Below are positions 21,195 to 34,580 of a DNA stretch of 64,000 nt, in pieces; within the stretch, counting starts at the first letter, position 1; the number at the start of each line of letters is the position of its first letter. The position numbers and the translations under genes were made by a program. The stretch comes from Yponomeuta sedellus (lineage: Eukaryota; Arthropoda; Insecta; Lepidoptera; Yponomeutidae): the NCBI GenBank assembly GCA_934045075.1, contig OW203731.1, forward strand, positions 14,455,062 to 14,519,061, read 5' to 3'. The notes below the pieces were generated by a model, which saw only the letters and a program-made list of their open reading frames with translations, made no database searches and was not told where the DNA came from.

Positions 21195-24100
21195 GTATCA
21201 AGGGGTAGCAGAAACTTCGCAGAAACCTTCGACAGTAATGTTGTCCTGCTTTCGCTAACCAACCTTCCATAAGAAAAAAAGAGATGGCACTACGTTTATC
21301 AATGCACCGATTTCAAGGTGCGTACAGGCCCTACTGTCAAACGCTACCGACTAGGGATAGGCCTAACTCTCCATCGATATCGATAGAAACGTTGAAAAAT
21401 GAAGACACCTAGGACTAAATCAAGTAAATAATTATAATAAATTGCTTTGTATATAAGTTTTAAATCATGTTTAATCAAAATAAGTAACAATAATTTAAAA
21501 AGCAACACTTTTTTATACAAAATAGTGAATTTACAATTATATTCGTCAACGTCAGCATAATACTCCGTCTCAGATTTTTTCCTGAATAAAATCCGTAACG
21601 ACATCCAAATTTTCGTTACGTTTCTTCTTCCCATTTTTAAATACAGATCGAGCTAGGTCCTTGTATTAAAAAGTTGTTTATCTTGCAATGAAATTTGAAA
21701 AGGAAAATACTATTGCTAATATTGACTAGGTAAATCCATCTTCGACCGCAATCTGTCGCTAAAAGTCGTATTTAATTATCACAATATTATATTATTATTG
21801 CAAGTAATAATTCAGTAATTCGATGGATGCAGTAATTTGATGTGTCAAGTGATGAATTCTGATATTTGAATACGTTTCATTGACAGATTTTAGACAACAG
21901 GTATAGCGGTTGATGACCACATCAACAAAGGAATTTTCGGACGCAAGACTATAAGGATCATCAACTACGTCAGGCTGCAGTAAATTTGATCAAGAAAGAA
22001 GAATATGACCGTGGCATTGGCAGATAACAGACATTTTGCTCACTTCCCATGTTCAGTACTGACCTGAAAACAAACAGAAACTTTTAATAAAGGCGTACCT
22101 ACAAAAGAGAGCTGCTTAAATAATAACATATTCCACTTTTAAACACTTTCGTTTTAGATCTCTTCATAAAAGCTATTTGGGTTACAAGCTACGTCTATTA
22201 TTGACTGATCCTGATAATTAATTACATGCTTTGAAGTAAGGTACAATTTGCATCTATATAGTCAGATATTTTTTGCAATAAGGTGATCACCACATAATTT
22301 ATCAATTGTGAAACTAACAGCTTTGACGTCCATTCATTTAACATTTTGTTTTTACCTTTCAACTTTTCTTTATCTATGATTTACACTGTTGGAGAGATGG
22401 TTTTTTGTGGGTAAGCCTATGGTAGTTTGTAGTGTCGTTGGGTAAGATTTAAATTCAGTACAAACATAAAACAGCTGATGGGGTTTGGAAAACAAATTGT
22501 GTATACGTTGAAGTCTTAATATAAGCAACATCGTGATGTGGGATGGTCGGGCTTGTTTTTTTTTTATATTATTAATTCTCATATCACACTGTTTACTTAT
22601 TACGATTTAGAAATTTTGAAATAAAGATAAACTGTTAAATGAATTAAATGGATGAAGGCACCACTCGGATGCTGTGGTGCCTGGGACACTGTTTGGATGT
22701 AGTAGACTTAACTAAAGAAGTATGGCAAAGGAAAAAAAATATTGTATGTTTTCATAGTTATTCTCGTTATGCTCGAATACAAAATAAACTCCTGGGAGCA
22801 TCCTGTTTTGTAAAAACATGTGATAAGTGTATATGAAAAGGTAGAGGTACATATTCTGCAACAAATGTTTAACTTTCTCACCATTACTTCCATTTTTACT
22901 GGCCTAAGGTGGGCACCACATCTTCCTTCAGGCGTGTTCGCAATAAGTTTCTTCGTCCCAATCACTCGGGTCTAAAGTGCCTTGAGCGCAGTTTACAGTC
23001 GTTTTTGTCCGGTTTCTTATTTCTGCGTGCTTTTGCTTCCATTTATCAATTTGGGAAAACTTGAACAAGAAGAAACAATGGATTATGTACGAAGAAGGCG
23101 TGATGAACAAGTATTACTACTGAGGCGAATTTTCATCGACCATGCTTTTGCCATCCCATCACTAGGACAACCTACAAATGGATTGGTTTATCTTCTTAAT
23201 TTTAGAGCGTAGAAGGGTTCGAGAAGCAACAATTACGGTAATTTTGGTTAATGAGTCATTAGGAAGTTTATTTACAAAGTGATCATTTATCCGTTGGTCC
23301 TTTTATGCGAGAAAACATAGGTTTTAGGTACTCACCTTTGGAAGTTCATATTATAATCTCCGTTTTCTTTGTTTCTTATGTGACCTGCAGCCACCACGCA
23401 CTTTTCACCTCGTTGTGCATTTATTGTACAATATCCCAGGGTAAGTTGTGTGCACCAAAATATTTTAGTTATTTCAATTTTCTAAAATAATCCGACGACG
23501 TCTTCACAGATTTTGCACTTGCGATAACCCGACTAAATTTGAAAACATTCAGAGTGCTGCCACTATTGTAAGTTACATTACCATCTTAATTTGGACTCTT
23601 ACTCAGGGCATTAAGGCATCGTTTTGACAATTAGGCCTGTACGCTGTCACGTGACCATCGTTTCTTCTATTGGTTTAATTGTTCTGTGTGCAGTATAGAT
23701 AGGCTACATAAAAAAAGTAAATATTTTATTCAAAGAAGTATCTGGAACGAAGTGGAAATGCACTCGTGTTTCTTTTGTTTTGTTCAGTTGATACGTCACG
23801 CCCGCGAAAAAAGAATGTGTTTATTTTTACGACTGAAAACAACGCATATATTGAATAAAGAACTACTTAATCATAAATAAAGGTATGTACAGTCGACAGC
23901 AGGGCAACCGTCTTTGACGTAACCGATTAGAGTGCACGTATTTAGAGGTAGATGTACAGATGAATATTTTTTTAATTATAGCGCTTTAGCAATGTCGCAG
24001 CCTCCGTTAAAACTAAATGCTTGTTGACATTCCACGAAAGAAACAACCGAAAAACAGGGCCAGACACAATGATTGATACACGGTTACGTCATCTGGCAAA

Positions 24101-24510
24101 CTATTCATTTCATTGACGCCTAGTTGTGTACGCGTAAACTTAGCGGCAATGAACTGAAATCGACGAGTTCTTGAATTGATTTGTCAATCAAAGCGCACGG
24201 AGTGTGCCAGGCCAAGTTCTCGGCCCTGTGCAATCTTGGAAGCCAGCAATTTCACAGGAATGAAAATTTCATGCAACCTGAGAGATTTTAAATTTGTTGT
24301 ATTACAGTGTTTAATCAGTAGGCAAAGGAAAAATTAAAAAAATATTAAAATATTGAATGTGTTCTAATGTGAAATTAGTAAAGGAAAATTAGTGAAATAG
24401 GTGACTTAAATTAAATTCAAGGTCGTAATTTGAGGGAAACTGCTTAATCTGCTGTTGAGAGAGAAATTTAAGAGATCTCTTAATTATTAAAGTTAAGTAT
24501 ACATAAAGAT
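21195..24510. other. Unannotated stretch
   Basis: No supported gene. A perfect TATCGATA (DRE-type motif) lies at about 21377-21384 above a minus-strand 96-codon ORF (21344-21634), but that ORF is lysine- and leucine-rich and unlike known proteins. Short ORFs near 22.7-23.2 kb on both strands show nothing recognisable. Positions 24105-24200 resemble 25665-25750 (tgacgcctag ... gttcttg), a dispersed repeat. Confidence 0.5.
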
Positions 24511-24514
24511 AGAT

Positions 24515-24605
24515 AGATAACAGTTTATTGTACATAAAAATTGAAATTAAACCGATATTTCTTAACCTTAGAATACAGACGGAGGCCTTATCGCTAAAAT
24601 TGATC
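24515..24605 (-). mobile_element. LINE 3' end fragment (antisense)
   Basis: agtttattgtacataaaaat, accgatatttcttaacctt, ggaggccttatcgctaaaat; same family as 20110. Confidence 0.45.
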
Positions 24606-25026
24606 TCTGTACCTTTGGATAAACTGGACTAATACATAGAAAAGGAAGTAGATGTACAAAAAACGGAGAAAATAATAATTTCAGAAGTACCTAAATACAT
24701 GCTTAAATAATAGTGTGAATAATTAAAATTAAATAAAATCCATACTCTCTCTCTGAGAGTGCCCTGCAGCGGCACATTTAATTTTAATTTATTTGAAATA
24801 TAAATTTTAAAATTTTGACACAATATCAGCAAAGAAAATCAAAATTTATCTTTTTCCTTTCATAATGACAACCCATTATAATTAAACTCCTTTTTGCACT
24901 TTATTAGACTAGTGAAAACCAAGGACCCACACAATTTTACGCCCAGTTTTTTTACACATGTTTTGGTATTTTTCTGCCAAGAACTTTATACCCAATCTTT
25001 TTTATGGACTTACTGCATTCACTTTC

Positions 25027-25345
25027 CAGAGTGCTCAGTGCGAGTTTTTTAACTGCTCGATCGCGTTAACGTAAACTCATATTTCTATGGCATCGAGGAA
25101 GCGCCACCCACCTAGCGACAAGTATGGAAATTAAAATTGCTGAGTGCGAGTTGTAATGGTTTAAGTACGTTGAGAAGTGAACACGTTTACCAGCCAAAAC
25201 ACGAATAAACGCGAGTGCGAGTTGTACTGTGACAGCGTTTTGCCAGTTCGAACGGTTAACTTACTCATACTCACTACTCAATGCTCGATTAACGCTGTAG
25301 TAAAGTTATTCGATTGGATCTGTCAAACTCGCACTAAGCACTCAG
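25027..25345 (+). mobile_element. MITE B, copy 1
   Basis: Ends CAGAGTGCTCAGTGCGAG and CTCGCACTAAGCACTCAG are inverted. A second copy in opposite orientation lies at 63601-63911 and shares the whole length, including a spurious ORF of about 56 codons. No transposase. Confidence 0.7.
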
Positions 25346-25464
25346 TACAATTTCGCCAATGTCACGTGTTTGTCAGACAAGACTACGGCTGATCACAAAT
25401 GAACGAGGCTCCGTCTGAATTTTGAGGCAAAGATAATATTAAAGTTATGATAATGATAACGATA

Positions 25465-26013
25465 TCAACCTTTGTATGTCCCTATTGCTGGAACCTTCCT
25501 GCATCGCAGTAAGGTTAGGCCATACAGTATGGCCTAACCTGGGTGGCCTAATAACAGTGGTGGAGTATATAGGAGCCAAGTCCAGAGTCTCAATTCTGTT
25601 AGTGGATTATAGTACCATGAGATATATAGTTATGGTAGGGTCACATGGGGTGTTTTTTCATTTATATTGACGCCTAGAAGGTTCGATGTTGCGCGCGTAG
25701 ACTTGAAGCAGTAAAGAAATTAAATCGGCATGTTCTTGCAATTGTCATTGTACCACAATGCATTAGCAGAATCTATGCCCAGGTTGGTGGAGGACTGTAA
25801 GACAGTGGCTACTCTTACTGTCAGAAATTATCAAACCGCCCATAAGCCCTCTGACAGGGCTTAATGACTGCCATTACAGCCGGCACCAACGGCTTAACGA
25901 GCTTTGCAAAGCACGAATTTCAATTAAAATTCAATGGCGGTAGTCACGGGATGGTCACCCATCCAGCACCTGGCCGCGCATGTGATTGATTCCAATCACT
26001 CGAAACCGAGCGC
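25465..26013 (-). mobile_element. 5S-SINE, antisense, split
   Basis: Tail part at 25465-25585, main body at 25775-26013 (aggttggtggaggactgtaa ... gggatggtcacccatccagc, gtgattgattccaatcactc). About 190 bases of unrelated repeat (25590-25775) separate them. The left part holds a local inverted duplication of ggttaggccatac. Confidence 0.65.
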
Positions 26014-26554
26014 TTTGAAGTAATATTGTATGTACTTACTACAATGTTGACAAATTAGTATGGACCACCAGGAAACAGGCGGTCAATTCGGGTTACTAAC
26101 CCTAACGGGCGTGATTTTAAAATTTCGCAATTAAAGAAATAACCCTGTATCTTAGAATGCATAAATTGCGAAATTACAATATTTAAAATTGATTTCGTTT
26201 TAATTTTAAATAGCTGCACGGCTGACGAAACCTATAATTTAATAATATAATCAGATCTCTACTAAATATATTTTAAACATGTGCTAATAAATGCAGACAC
26301 AGCTACTTACTTGTCTACCACAGAAGGATATCTTGGAGTCTTCGCTTCTAGACTGTTTCCAGTCCTTCTAACAACAAGGTAAAGCATTATTGCCCAGGTC
26401 AGCCCCCGGCTTCACGTACTCTACCAATCTATTATTAAAAAAACAACCTCCACACAACACAATCCCTTTTGCAATCAGGAAAGGACATCACAAATATGGA
26501 AATGGATGGATGGTTAATTTACTGTGAACAGCTGTGAATAAGGGAGACAAGTCG

Positions 26555-26730
26555 GGGGGTGGGCAGCAGCGCCCCCTGCAGTACAATTCCACCGAACTGC
26601 GATTCCCAACCCGCATGCCCAGCGTGGGGATTATGGGCATTACCCCCTATGATAGCACAACGTGGCGTTCTTTAGGGGAGGGCTATTCCAGCAGTGGACT
26701 AGTATTAGCCTGACGACGACGACGAACAGC
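26555..26730 (+). mobile_element. LINE 3' end
   Basis: gggtgggcagcagcgccccc, cccaacccgcatgcccagcg, ctattccagcagtggactag, then (GAC)n. Near-identical to 61830-62005 and the reverse of 42285-42530. Nearby 26380-26500 holds further SINE-like debris. Confidence 0.6.
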
Positions 26731-26875
26731 TGTGAATAGGCCAAAGTTCATGCAAAGCAACTGACAGACTGACAGCTCTGTTAACAGTCACAGTTAACAG
26801 TAAATTTAATAGTGTACTCTTACCTCGTACCTTCCCCTCAGATTAGCCCTTCTTTCACGTAACTCTATTCAATTC

Positions 26876-27073
26876 TAAAAACCTAAAAAATAGTATAGAG
26901 GTTTGAAATTTCACTGATGCTGGTGAGTCGCCCATTAGCTCAGTTGGAAGAGCGCTGGCACGGATAGCTAGAGGTCGCGGGTTCGAATACCGGCATGGGT
27001 GGAATTTTAGCCTCTTAATAGGTTTTTAAAATTGTCCTTAGCACGGGTTAGTGCATTAAAATTAATATAATCA
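26876..27073 (+). mobile_element. Fold-back SINE family, nearly full sense copy with minimal inverted start
   Basis: TSD ATTCAATTC at 26867-26875 and 27074-27082. It begins taaaaacct, which is the inverse of its own internal aggtttttaa, then gaggtttgaaatttcactg, a tRNA-like head (gcccattagctcagttgg ... gggttcgaataccggc), cagcctct-type body and tail cttagcacgggttagtgcat. The tRNA part lacks a pairing acceptor stem, so it is not a tRNA gene. Confidence 0.7.
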
Positions 27074-27082
27074 ATTCAATTC

Positions 27083-29268
27083 ACCTTTTGGTAATATGGC
27101 AATTAGCCGATGTCGACTATTTCTGCCAGGATCAGAATCACATCTTGACACGACATGCGCATAGTCAAGTCATGTTAACAAAGTATGCCAAAACTTAAGT
27201 AGGTAGGTATTACTTTGTGGCGGCTTTTTTTATTTATTTATCTATTTACATGAATATTGTAACATAACAGTAAAATTACACCAAAGCGTGTAATTTTACT
27301 TTATAAAGTTTATAAAGTTGTGGCGACCTGTTACAAAATAATATGATAAATATTAGCCTGGGCTACTATTTATCATACACAAGGCAGTAGAAGGTAAATA
27401 TTTAAGGGCAAATAAAATATTAAATATTTATAGAGCATATAAATACAAAAAATGATTTGATTTCATTTTCCCCAATAAATTTTATCAATAATAAAGGGAC
27501 CTAGCTAAATCACGTAACTCGCAACTCCATATTTTATCGGATTAACCTTCACGAATCCAAAGTGTCAAAGTATGTTGTATTTGACAGTCCGTAGTAGGTT
27601 ACATCGGAACTCCCGACGAAATTCGAAATTCTTCCAAGATCCCTGATTATTATAACTAGCTGTTGTGCATTGTGTTGATTATTATTAACAGAAATAAATT
27701 AAATGTGTTTGCAATATCATTGTGGCCTGACCCTGAACTAGGCGGGGACCTGTATCTCAGGAGCCAGAACTTTCTATAATCTTTTTTATATCAAATACTT
27801 ACGATAATTAAATTTACAGATCATACTTCGCTAACTTTTAATTCAAACTACTCAACATCCTGTAAAATCTTGAAAGTTTGGTTCGCATTTATAAAAAATT
27901 CCCGCCCGTCTAGGCATGAAACTTAGTATATATTTGTGAACTATATCGAGGGTTTACTCGTATCTCCAAAAATAATTGTGATTTCGTTTTATAAACAATA
28001 CGGAGTACATATTTGCATATGCAAAGCAGCAAGGGGCTGAAAGTAGATTTAGAACTCGATCGATCAAATTCAAAACAATATTGAACAAGACTGGCCAAGT
28101 TCGAGTCTCACTTGCGCACCGAGTGTTCCGTATCACCACATATTTTTGGGTTTTTGCTTGTCAGTAAAAAATGCTCTAACTTCATTCTCGCTTTATTTCA
28201 ATCCGTGACAGGTAGTTAGACAAGACACTTTCTGTAGGTAGGTATATGAAATATTGTGTAATAAAACAAAGTTTGCACGTAAGTAGGTACACCTTACAAA
28301 CGAGGATAGCGCATAATTAAGCCTCTGGTCCCAAACTAGGATACAGTACTGCTATATGCTGGCAAGGCCATCACAATCATGGATACACACAGACTGAGGT
28401 CATTTGTACAAATATACAACGCCCCCCAGTGCGAATCGAATCCATGATTTCCTTCATGGTAATCAATCATACGTGATACCGCGACTCAAACCACCGAGGC
28501 AGTCAATTAAGCTGAGAATTCCCTCAGTGTATGTCGGTTTTCCTTATGCGTGTCAGCAAAGCAAGTAATTGTATGTCCTATACTATGTTCCCTCGTAACT
28601 CCTTAACGATCATATTTTGACAAATAAGATCCTAATTGATTAGTCGTATTTGCGTCAGTTTTATAGGATATACTTTAGTATAAATTCAACAAAAAATGCA
28701 AAAAATTTATAAAATAATTAGGGCTGGCAACTGTCTATGTTAAAATTTACAATTTGTAGGTAGGTATGGGGAAAGTAAAATGTTTGTAATTTTATAATCC
28801 ACAGAAATGTGTGAAGTGGCGTTTTACAAACAAATCAGTGCCTACGCCTTTACTGCTCAATGGTATTTGGGTGCCTAAAAACCATATGGAGAACCTAAAT
28901 TAATTATTATGAAGAAACGGGGTTATGAATCTAGAAAACAAATAGAAAAAAAATTTCTTTGCAGGTAAATACCTAAGTACTAATAATACTATTATAATAT
29001 TTTCAGAAATACTTAAGTTATGTTTTATAATTAATGTTTGCTTTCAGCTACGAATCTTTCATATTCGTCAACAACGAAGGCTGTGATTAGATACCTACAC
29101 TGTGAAACCTGTTAAAACTATAAAACGAGAAATGCAAGCTTTGAAATTAAAGCTATTAAGCAAAACGCTTTAATTTCTGCTATTGAAAGAGTAAAGTAAA
29201 ACAGTGTGCTACTTGTAATCATCAGTTTTACTTATTTAATAAAATCGTAATCATACACGTAATGTAAA
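27083..29268. other. Unannotated stretch with an antisense SINE
   Basis: No gene supported. Positions 27225-27290 resemble 750-800 (tttatttacatga ... gtaacata acagtaaaattac), a dispersed 3' end. Positions 28305-28510 read, on the minus strand, as a SINE with a tRNA-like head (actgcctcggtggtttgagt) and the cagactgagg block. Confidence 0.45.
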
Positions 29269-29853
29269 CAGATCCCAAGCGTAAGCCTCATTCTCAAAAT
29301 AGGTATGCGGCAGCAGCAGCACCAAATTAGCTACTAATCTTCTGATATGTAGGACAACATAACTTAATTCTTGGTATGTTGTTGACAGATCCCAAGCGTA
29401 AGCCTCATTCTCAAAATAGGTATGCGGCAGCAGCAGCACCAAATTAGCTACTAATCTTCTGATATGTAGGACAACATAACTTAATTCTTGGTATGTGGTT
29501 GACAGATCCCAAGCGTAAGCCTCATTCTCAAAATAGGTATGCGGCAGCAGCAGCACCAAATTAGCTACTAATCTTCTGATATGTAGGACAACATAACTTA
29601 ATTCTTGGTATGTTGTTGACAGATCCCAAGCGTAAGCATCATTCTCAAAATAGGTATGCGGCAGCAGCAGCACCAAATTAGCTACTAATCTTCTGATATG
29701 TAGGACAACATAACTTAATTCTTGGTATGTTGTTGACAGATCCCAAGCGTAAGCCTCATTCTCAAAATAGGTATGCGGCAGCAGCAGCACCAAATTAGCT
29801 ACTAATCTTCTGATATGTAGGACAACATAACTTAATTCTTGGTATGTTGTTGA
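29269..29853. repeat. 117-bp minisatellite, five near-identical copies
   Basis: Copies start at 29269, 29386, 29503, 29620 and 29737. They differ at only about two positions. Because 117 is 39 codons and the unit lacks a stop in one minus-strand frame, an uninterrupted 180-codon ORF results, repeating LVLLLPHTYFENEAYAWDLS, TTYQELSYVVLHIRRLVAN. No splice or promoter signals and no known protein match, so coding is doubtful. Confidence 0.85.
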
Positions 29854-30679
29854 TAGGAACCTTCATTCAGTTTTATTTTTTATGTAGCCTCGTTTGTGTC
29901 CCACTGCTGGGCAAAGGCCTCAGTTCATTCATTCAGTTGTGCTCATAAAACTGCTACATCTTCAAACGAATGAAATTATTAAAGTTAAAGGTGAAAATAA
30001 TAGTACCTACTATGATTATATGAGTAAGTTTATTATAAGGTAGGTACTATTGCAATAATTTTACAACGGGCTTCGATTTTTTTTTGAGTTAGTTGAACAT
30101 TTTACGCTATAAAGTTTTTATGTTGAATTTTCCCAAAAAAAATCCGAAAATACACAATGACAACAATAAAAAAGCGTACAGTTAATTCGTGTACAGGTAC
30201 ACGAATTATTGGCTGTAAAATATCAGGGCGCGCGTTATCTGGCGGTTCAAAATCGGTACGGGCCGTGAATAGACCGTGACCCAGCATAGACAAGAAAATC
30301 ACTTGATAGAGTGGTGCCTCGTTTATGGAAGCTTATTTGATTTACTTATTTTCAAAACTGCGTTCAGAATTTATATAAATTCGACAGATTTTAGTTTACT
30401 GTTTTTGGATTAAAAATCAAATTCCAGGAAGTCTTTTAAAAAGTATCCTTGCAAACGAAAAGCTCAATTTATTGTGTTAAAATATGATCGGCGTCGGTTC
30501 TGCTACCAACCAATAAGCACAGTAGAAGTCTATGGTTGTTACTGAGTAATTTTTAGATTTTTAATTTCTTAGTCGTGCCTCGTGCGCGAATTTATTCAAA
30601 CATAAAAAAATTACGAACGAATTGTACTTAGTAGCCTACGGGTGAAATCATCTTATTTGGACGTCAAACGGTCACACTA

Positions 30680-30890
30680 AAGTACGGCCTTATTTATAAA
30701 AACTCGATTCCACTAACCCAATCCCAGTTTTTTATTTAATCCGTGGTTTTGTCTTTTCCTTGTTAAATCTCCATAACAATCTATTTTAGTGAGCGTTTTT
30801 TGAGTTTTGCACAAGAAAAAAATTGTCTGTAATAGAGGCAAGTAAGGGACGTAACCACAGATTAAATAAAAGCATCAAGGAGTGTTTTAT
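30680..30890. mobile_element. MITE-like element E
   Basis: Imperfect palindrome: ggccttatttataaaaactc and tttaatccgtggttttgtct at left, gggacgtaaccacagattaa and gtgttttataaatag at right. Relatives at 17690, 54880 and 62920. Confidence 0.55.
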
Positions 30891-31370
30891 AAATAGTACG
30901 CAAGACAGTAAGCAATACCATCAGTCGGAAACAACTTGAAACCCAGCCTTTAGTTACCACTGTGTCGTAGAAGTGTCTGTCTCTAGTGTCGTAACGAGAG
31001 TTTGCTTCTCCGATGGGTATTTTAATTCCAGTGTTGCCATCCGTGGTACGTTTCCTAAAACTACAATTCATAGTTTGTCATGGCTATGAACATATCCACA
31101 AGATTATGAAGGTCCATATCCACATGTGATGTGGAACTCGTGGAAGCTTGCTCGAAGAACAATACTAACTTGTAAAAAGATTGCTGTAATCTGCTTTTTA
31201 GAGCTAGAGACACAGTATTTAGATATCGAATGTGAAATAAGTTTTGCATGTTCAGAAATTATATTTGGTTTCCCCCTAATAGTCGAATAAATTCTAAACG
31301 AATCCCAAGAAAAACACTGACAAATTTCCAGTAAATCGCGCGAACCTATGTGAACGAGGCACCAATGTGG

Positions 31371-31465
31371 ACGCCAATTATTGGGTCGTAAAAAATCGTG
31401 CGTGCATTATTGGTGCGTACGACCTGGTAATGTACGGACAATAATGCACACCCCAATAATTCGTG
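31371..31465. repeat. Hairpin of about 95 bp
   Basis: ccaattattgggtcg ... cgtgcattattgg at left faces acaataatgcacac ... cccaataattcg at right. Related wording (cacgaattattggctgta) occurs at 30185-30215. At 31632 and 31672 the motif tagatggcgct is repeated. Confidence 0.45.
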
Positions 31466-32288
31466 TCCCTTGGGAATGAATTATCGGGACGTGCATTATT
31501 GCGTATTCATTGTCGGGCTATAGTTTGGGTCACTATAGTGACCCAAAAAAACATTGTCGGTTGTGAACAGTTTCGTGTTGCCTTCCCTATTCCCGATCTG
31601 TTTTTTTTACAGGAAGTTTTCTGTTTTGTCACTAGATGGCGCTATGTTTTAATCTTGTTACTCATAATTAGATGGCGCTGCTACTACCTATATAGTAAAG
31701 ATCACACATATAATACAAGAATAAAAAAAACAGCACAAGGTAGTGAGTGCAAGTTATTATTATTATGATTCAATCAAAGATAACTACCAATTCGACTGCT
31801 GAGCATTGACTCATTGCAACCTAGCCTGCTTAGTAGTTAATGCTCATTAGTCGGGTTAGATATAATTTTTTATTCAGTTATTTTGCTGTTGTTACATTTG
31901 GGCTCAGGCATATTGGCAATATTTCCGGGCACGGCACATAAATAGACGGTTGCACATTAGACAATGATCGTAGCTGCACGTCATTTTACTATTTATACAA
32001 CGTTCGAACAACGGCCTATGGCTTGGCAGGTGCATAGATATTTTGACAGGTATTGAACTCGTCCCAATTGGTAACAAATTCTTATCACCCTGCCCGGCAT
32101 CCACATTTCCCACAATTGGATTCATTTATAGTTGGACATGTATGTTTCTTCAAATAAAATTATAAATAGAGGGTTGAATTTAAGTTTTTACCTGTAAGAA
32201 ATGTAGAATGCTGTCAGTATTTTACTCATTTGAATTAAATATAAAATTGTATTTTTATCTTTATCACTCACAGAAGTGAGTACTATCT

Positions 32289-32492
32289 GCAGTCTATTTA
32301 TTCTTACTTGTCTATTTTAGTAAAGTATGACTATGACTTTTTAGTCGAAACCTCCCATATTCCCATAAATGAAGTAACCTGAGTCACCATTTTATATAAC
32401 AAGCTCAAAATTTTATAAACAAAGTTCATGAACTTGCAAGAAACTAACCTTGTTTACAAAATAAGACAAGTGAGGATAAATAGACTGTACCA
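32289..32492. mobile_element. MITE-like element F
   Basis: TIRs of about 24 bases: gtctatttattcttacttgtc and gacaagtgaggataaatagac. The interior is shared with 18660-18950. Confidence 0.6.
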
Positions 32493-32779
32493 ACTACGCA
32501 GCTTAAAAAAAACAGTCCAGTTTTTCAACAGTCCGATCTCTTTTTTTTACTGCATTAAATATTTATAGACCGATCTTAGCTAATTTACAAGGCTGCTAAA
32601 ATTACCTGCCGCCGCGAAGCCCGCCTATATCTATCATGTACAACTTTAACTGAACTTTATTTAGATAATATTAAGAACGTATTATATCTAGGTATGCCAT
32701 GTTACCGACTGCACAAACTCACTTCAATTATAGCCCTTATATGTAGAGTACCAGGAGCTGTAAGCTTAGGCGTTAGTAG

Positions 32780-33150
32780 TACGCATGCGCCCTTCGCACA
32801 ACGCACATGCTATAAAAAAGTACACAAAGTTCGTCAGCTGGCCGGCTAGCTGCGTGCGGGCGGCATCGGCACAAAACAAAATGCCAGTATACCGTTGCTC
32901 GTCAAGCACCCACAACACTAGTGCGCGTTTGTGGCTGGCTGGTCGAGTGAACGCACTCGATAACAATCGCCGCATCGCATTACTGAAAAAAAAAGTATAT
33001 AATAAAGAAAACCTCAGTGTGTCTATTATAATTAAGTTGCACGGAAATTTCAAAGTGGCCAGTGTTTTTTGGACGTTTGAATTTTCTTATTGTTGAGTTT
33101 TCTTTTGTTACACGAAGTGGAAACTGTTCGGAGAAACTGAAAGAGGCAAG
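32780..33150 (+). promoter_or_regulatory. Candidate core promoter and first exon of an unknown transcript
   Basis: A CpG-rich island in AT-rich surroundings. acgcatgcgc (NRF-1-like) lies upstream of TATAAAAAAG at 32811; gTCAGc at 32833-32838 is initiator-like at a normal distance. An ORF starting at 32785 covers it, but the protein is not recognisable. No clear donor follows. It could also be a decayed repeat. Confidence 0.25.
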
Positions 33151-33709
33151 TACCTAGGTACCATTTTTTTATTCAGTAGATTTAGCAGGTACACCTACCA
33201 CCACAAACTATGTAAAAAAAACTAAATCTTAAGACAAAAATGTAGGTAATCCGATCACAGCAAGGAATACCTTCATTCTTTTGTAAAGCTAAAAAAACTT
33301 TGAATACGCGGACAACCCGCCACGTTAAATTGCCATTTTTCATTAAAATTAAATTATATTATATTTAGCACCTACTTAACCTCTCAATAAAAGAATCGAT
33401 ACTCAAAACTTTCGTTAATAAAATCGGTAATCGATAAAAATCGGTAGGTATTAGAGAAAATTACGTTTCTTTTAGTACAAGCGGTTATTTTGCGGGTTGT
33501 AAAGTTAATTACAAAGGTTTTCATGTTACTTTCTTTTCACCTTGTTTTGTGAAGGTAATTTCAAACTTTAATGAGTTCGAAAGCGTTGTTTACCATCTTT
33601 TATGTACTTGGTTTTACAGTAGATGTTTTGTTCGATTGAGTTGTTATTATTTGACTCAAGTAAAATTACGTATTAAATCCTAATTTCACTATTCCAGACT
33701 AGACATATA

Positions 33710-33935
33710 AATATCTAGCTGTGCCCGCGGTGTTACCCGCAGTTTATTAGGGAAAATAAATTGTATATTAACAGTGAAATATATATTCCCGCAGTAAAAC
33801 GAGCCTATGTGTTAATCCAGAGTGTCAGCTAACTCCATACCAAATTTTATTAAAATCACTCCAGCCGTTTAGACGTGAAGAAGTAACAAACATACACACT
33901 CACAAACTTTCGCCTTTATAATATTAGTGTGAAGT
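33710..33935 (+). mobile_element. Dispersed repeat (gtgttacccgcagttta type)
   Basis: Shares ccagccgtttagacgtgaag, aagtaacaaacata, and acaaactttcgcctttataa with 35690-35905. The ending 'tataatattagtgtga' is typical of lepidopteran dispersed elements. Clade undetermined. Confidence 0.5.
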
Positions 33936-34580
33936 GTTGATTAGTGTGAATGTGATGTGATTAAAATATAGAACAAAACCAAAACCAGCTAAGTAGTCAG
34001 AATCCCGCACCAAGAGGTCGCAAAATTGTGTTTCAGTTTGGTTTGGGATCAACTTTTTTTTTTTTGCATAACTATAATAAATAACCCTACTGTATAATCT
34101 ACCAGGCACACTGAGTTTGATACTTGTACCTAGGTATGTAGGTTGAAAGAGAGAAAAAAAACGTTCACTAACCCGTTTTTTGTATGCTTCTGTTTTTAAT
34201 TTGTCAAGGTCATTTCTCAGCCAGTTAAATAAACGTACCTATATATAAGTATTTTGCCTGAATACCTACGATGTTCTGTAGAGCGACAGGGTCTTTTCTC
34301 GGAGAGGAAAGTGAAAAAATCCCGAAAATATACTTTAATTAAGAAGCGAAATTAATTATCGATCATCGTTATATGACTAATTGAAATTTAATTAAAATGA
34401 AGACGCACAAATTAAATGTGAATTTAAATTTAATTTTTTATTCACATTTAATTTTGAATTTATTTATAAGATTTCAGCATATGGAAAATCATACAAAAAA
34501 ATAAAGAATACAGTAGATCTGGCTCTCTATGGCCACGCGGGTGTACCGAAATAAATAAATTAAATCATATATATATGTAT

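Noticed and set aside
21344..21634. Minus-strand 96-aa ORF near a TATCGATA motif
   Set aside because: Composition is AT-driven and no known domain is visible; the motif alone is not enough.
25177..25392. Conserved 56-codon ORF shared with 63584-63769
   Set aside because: Conservation is explained by both being copies of MITE B.
29251..29793. 180-aa protein gene
   Set aside because: ORF exists only because the 117-bp unit has no stop; no promoter, splice or homology evidence.
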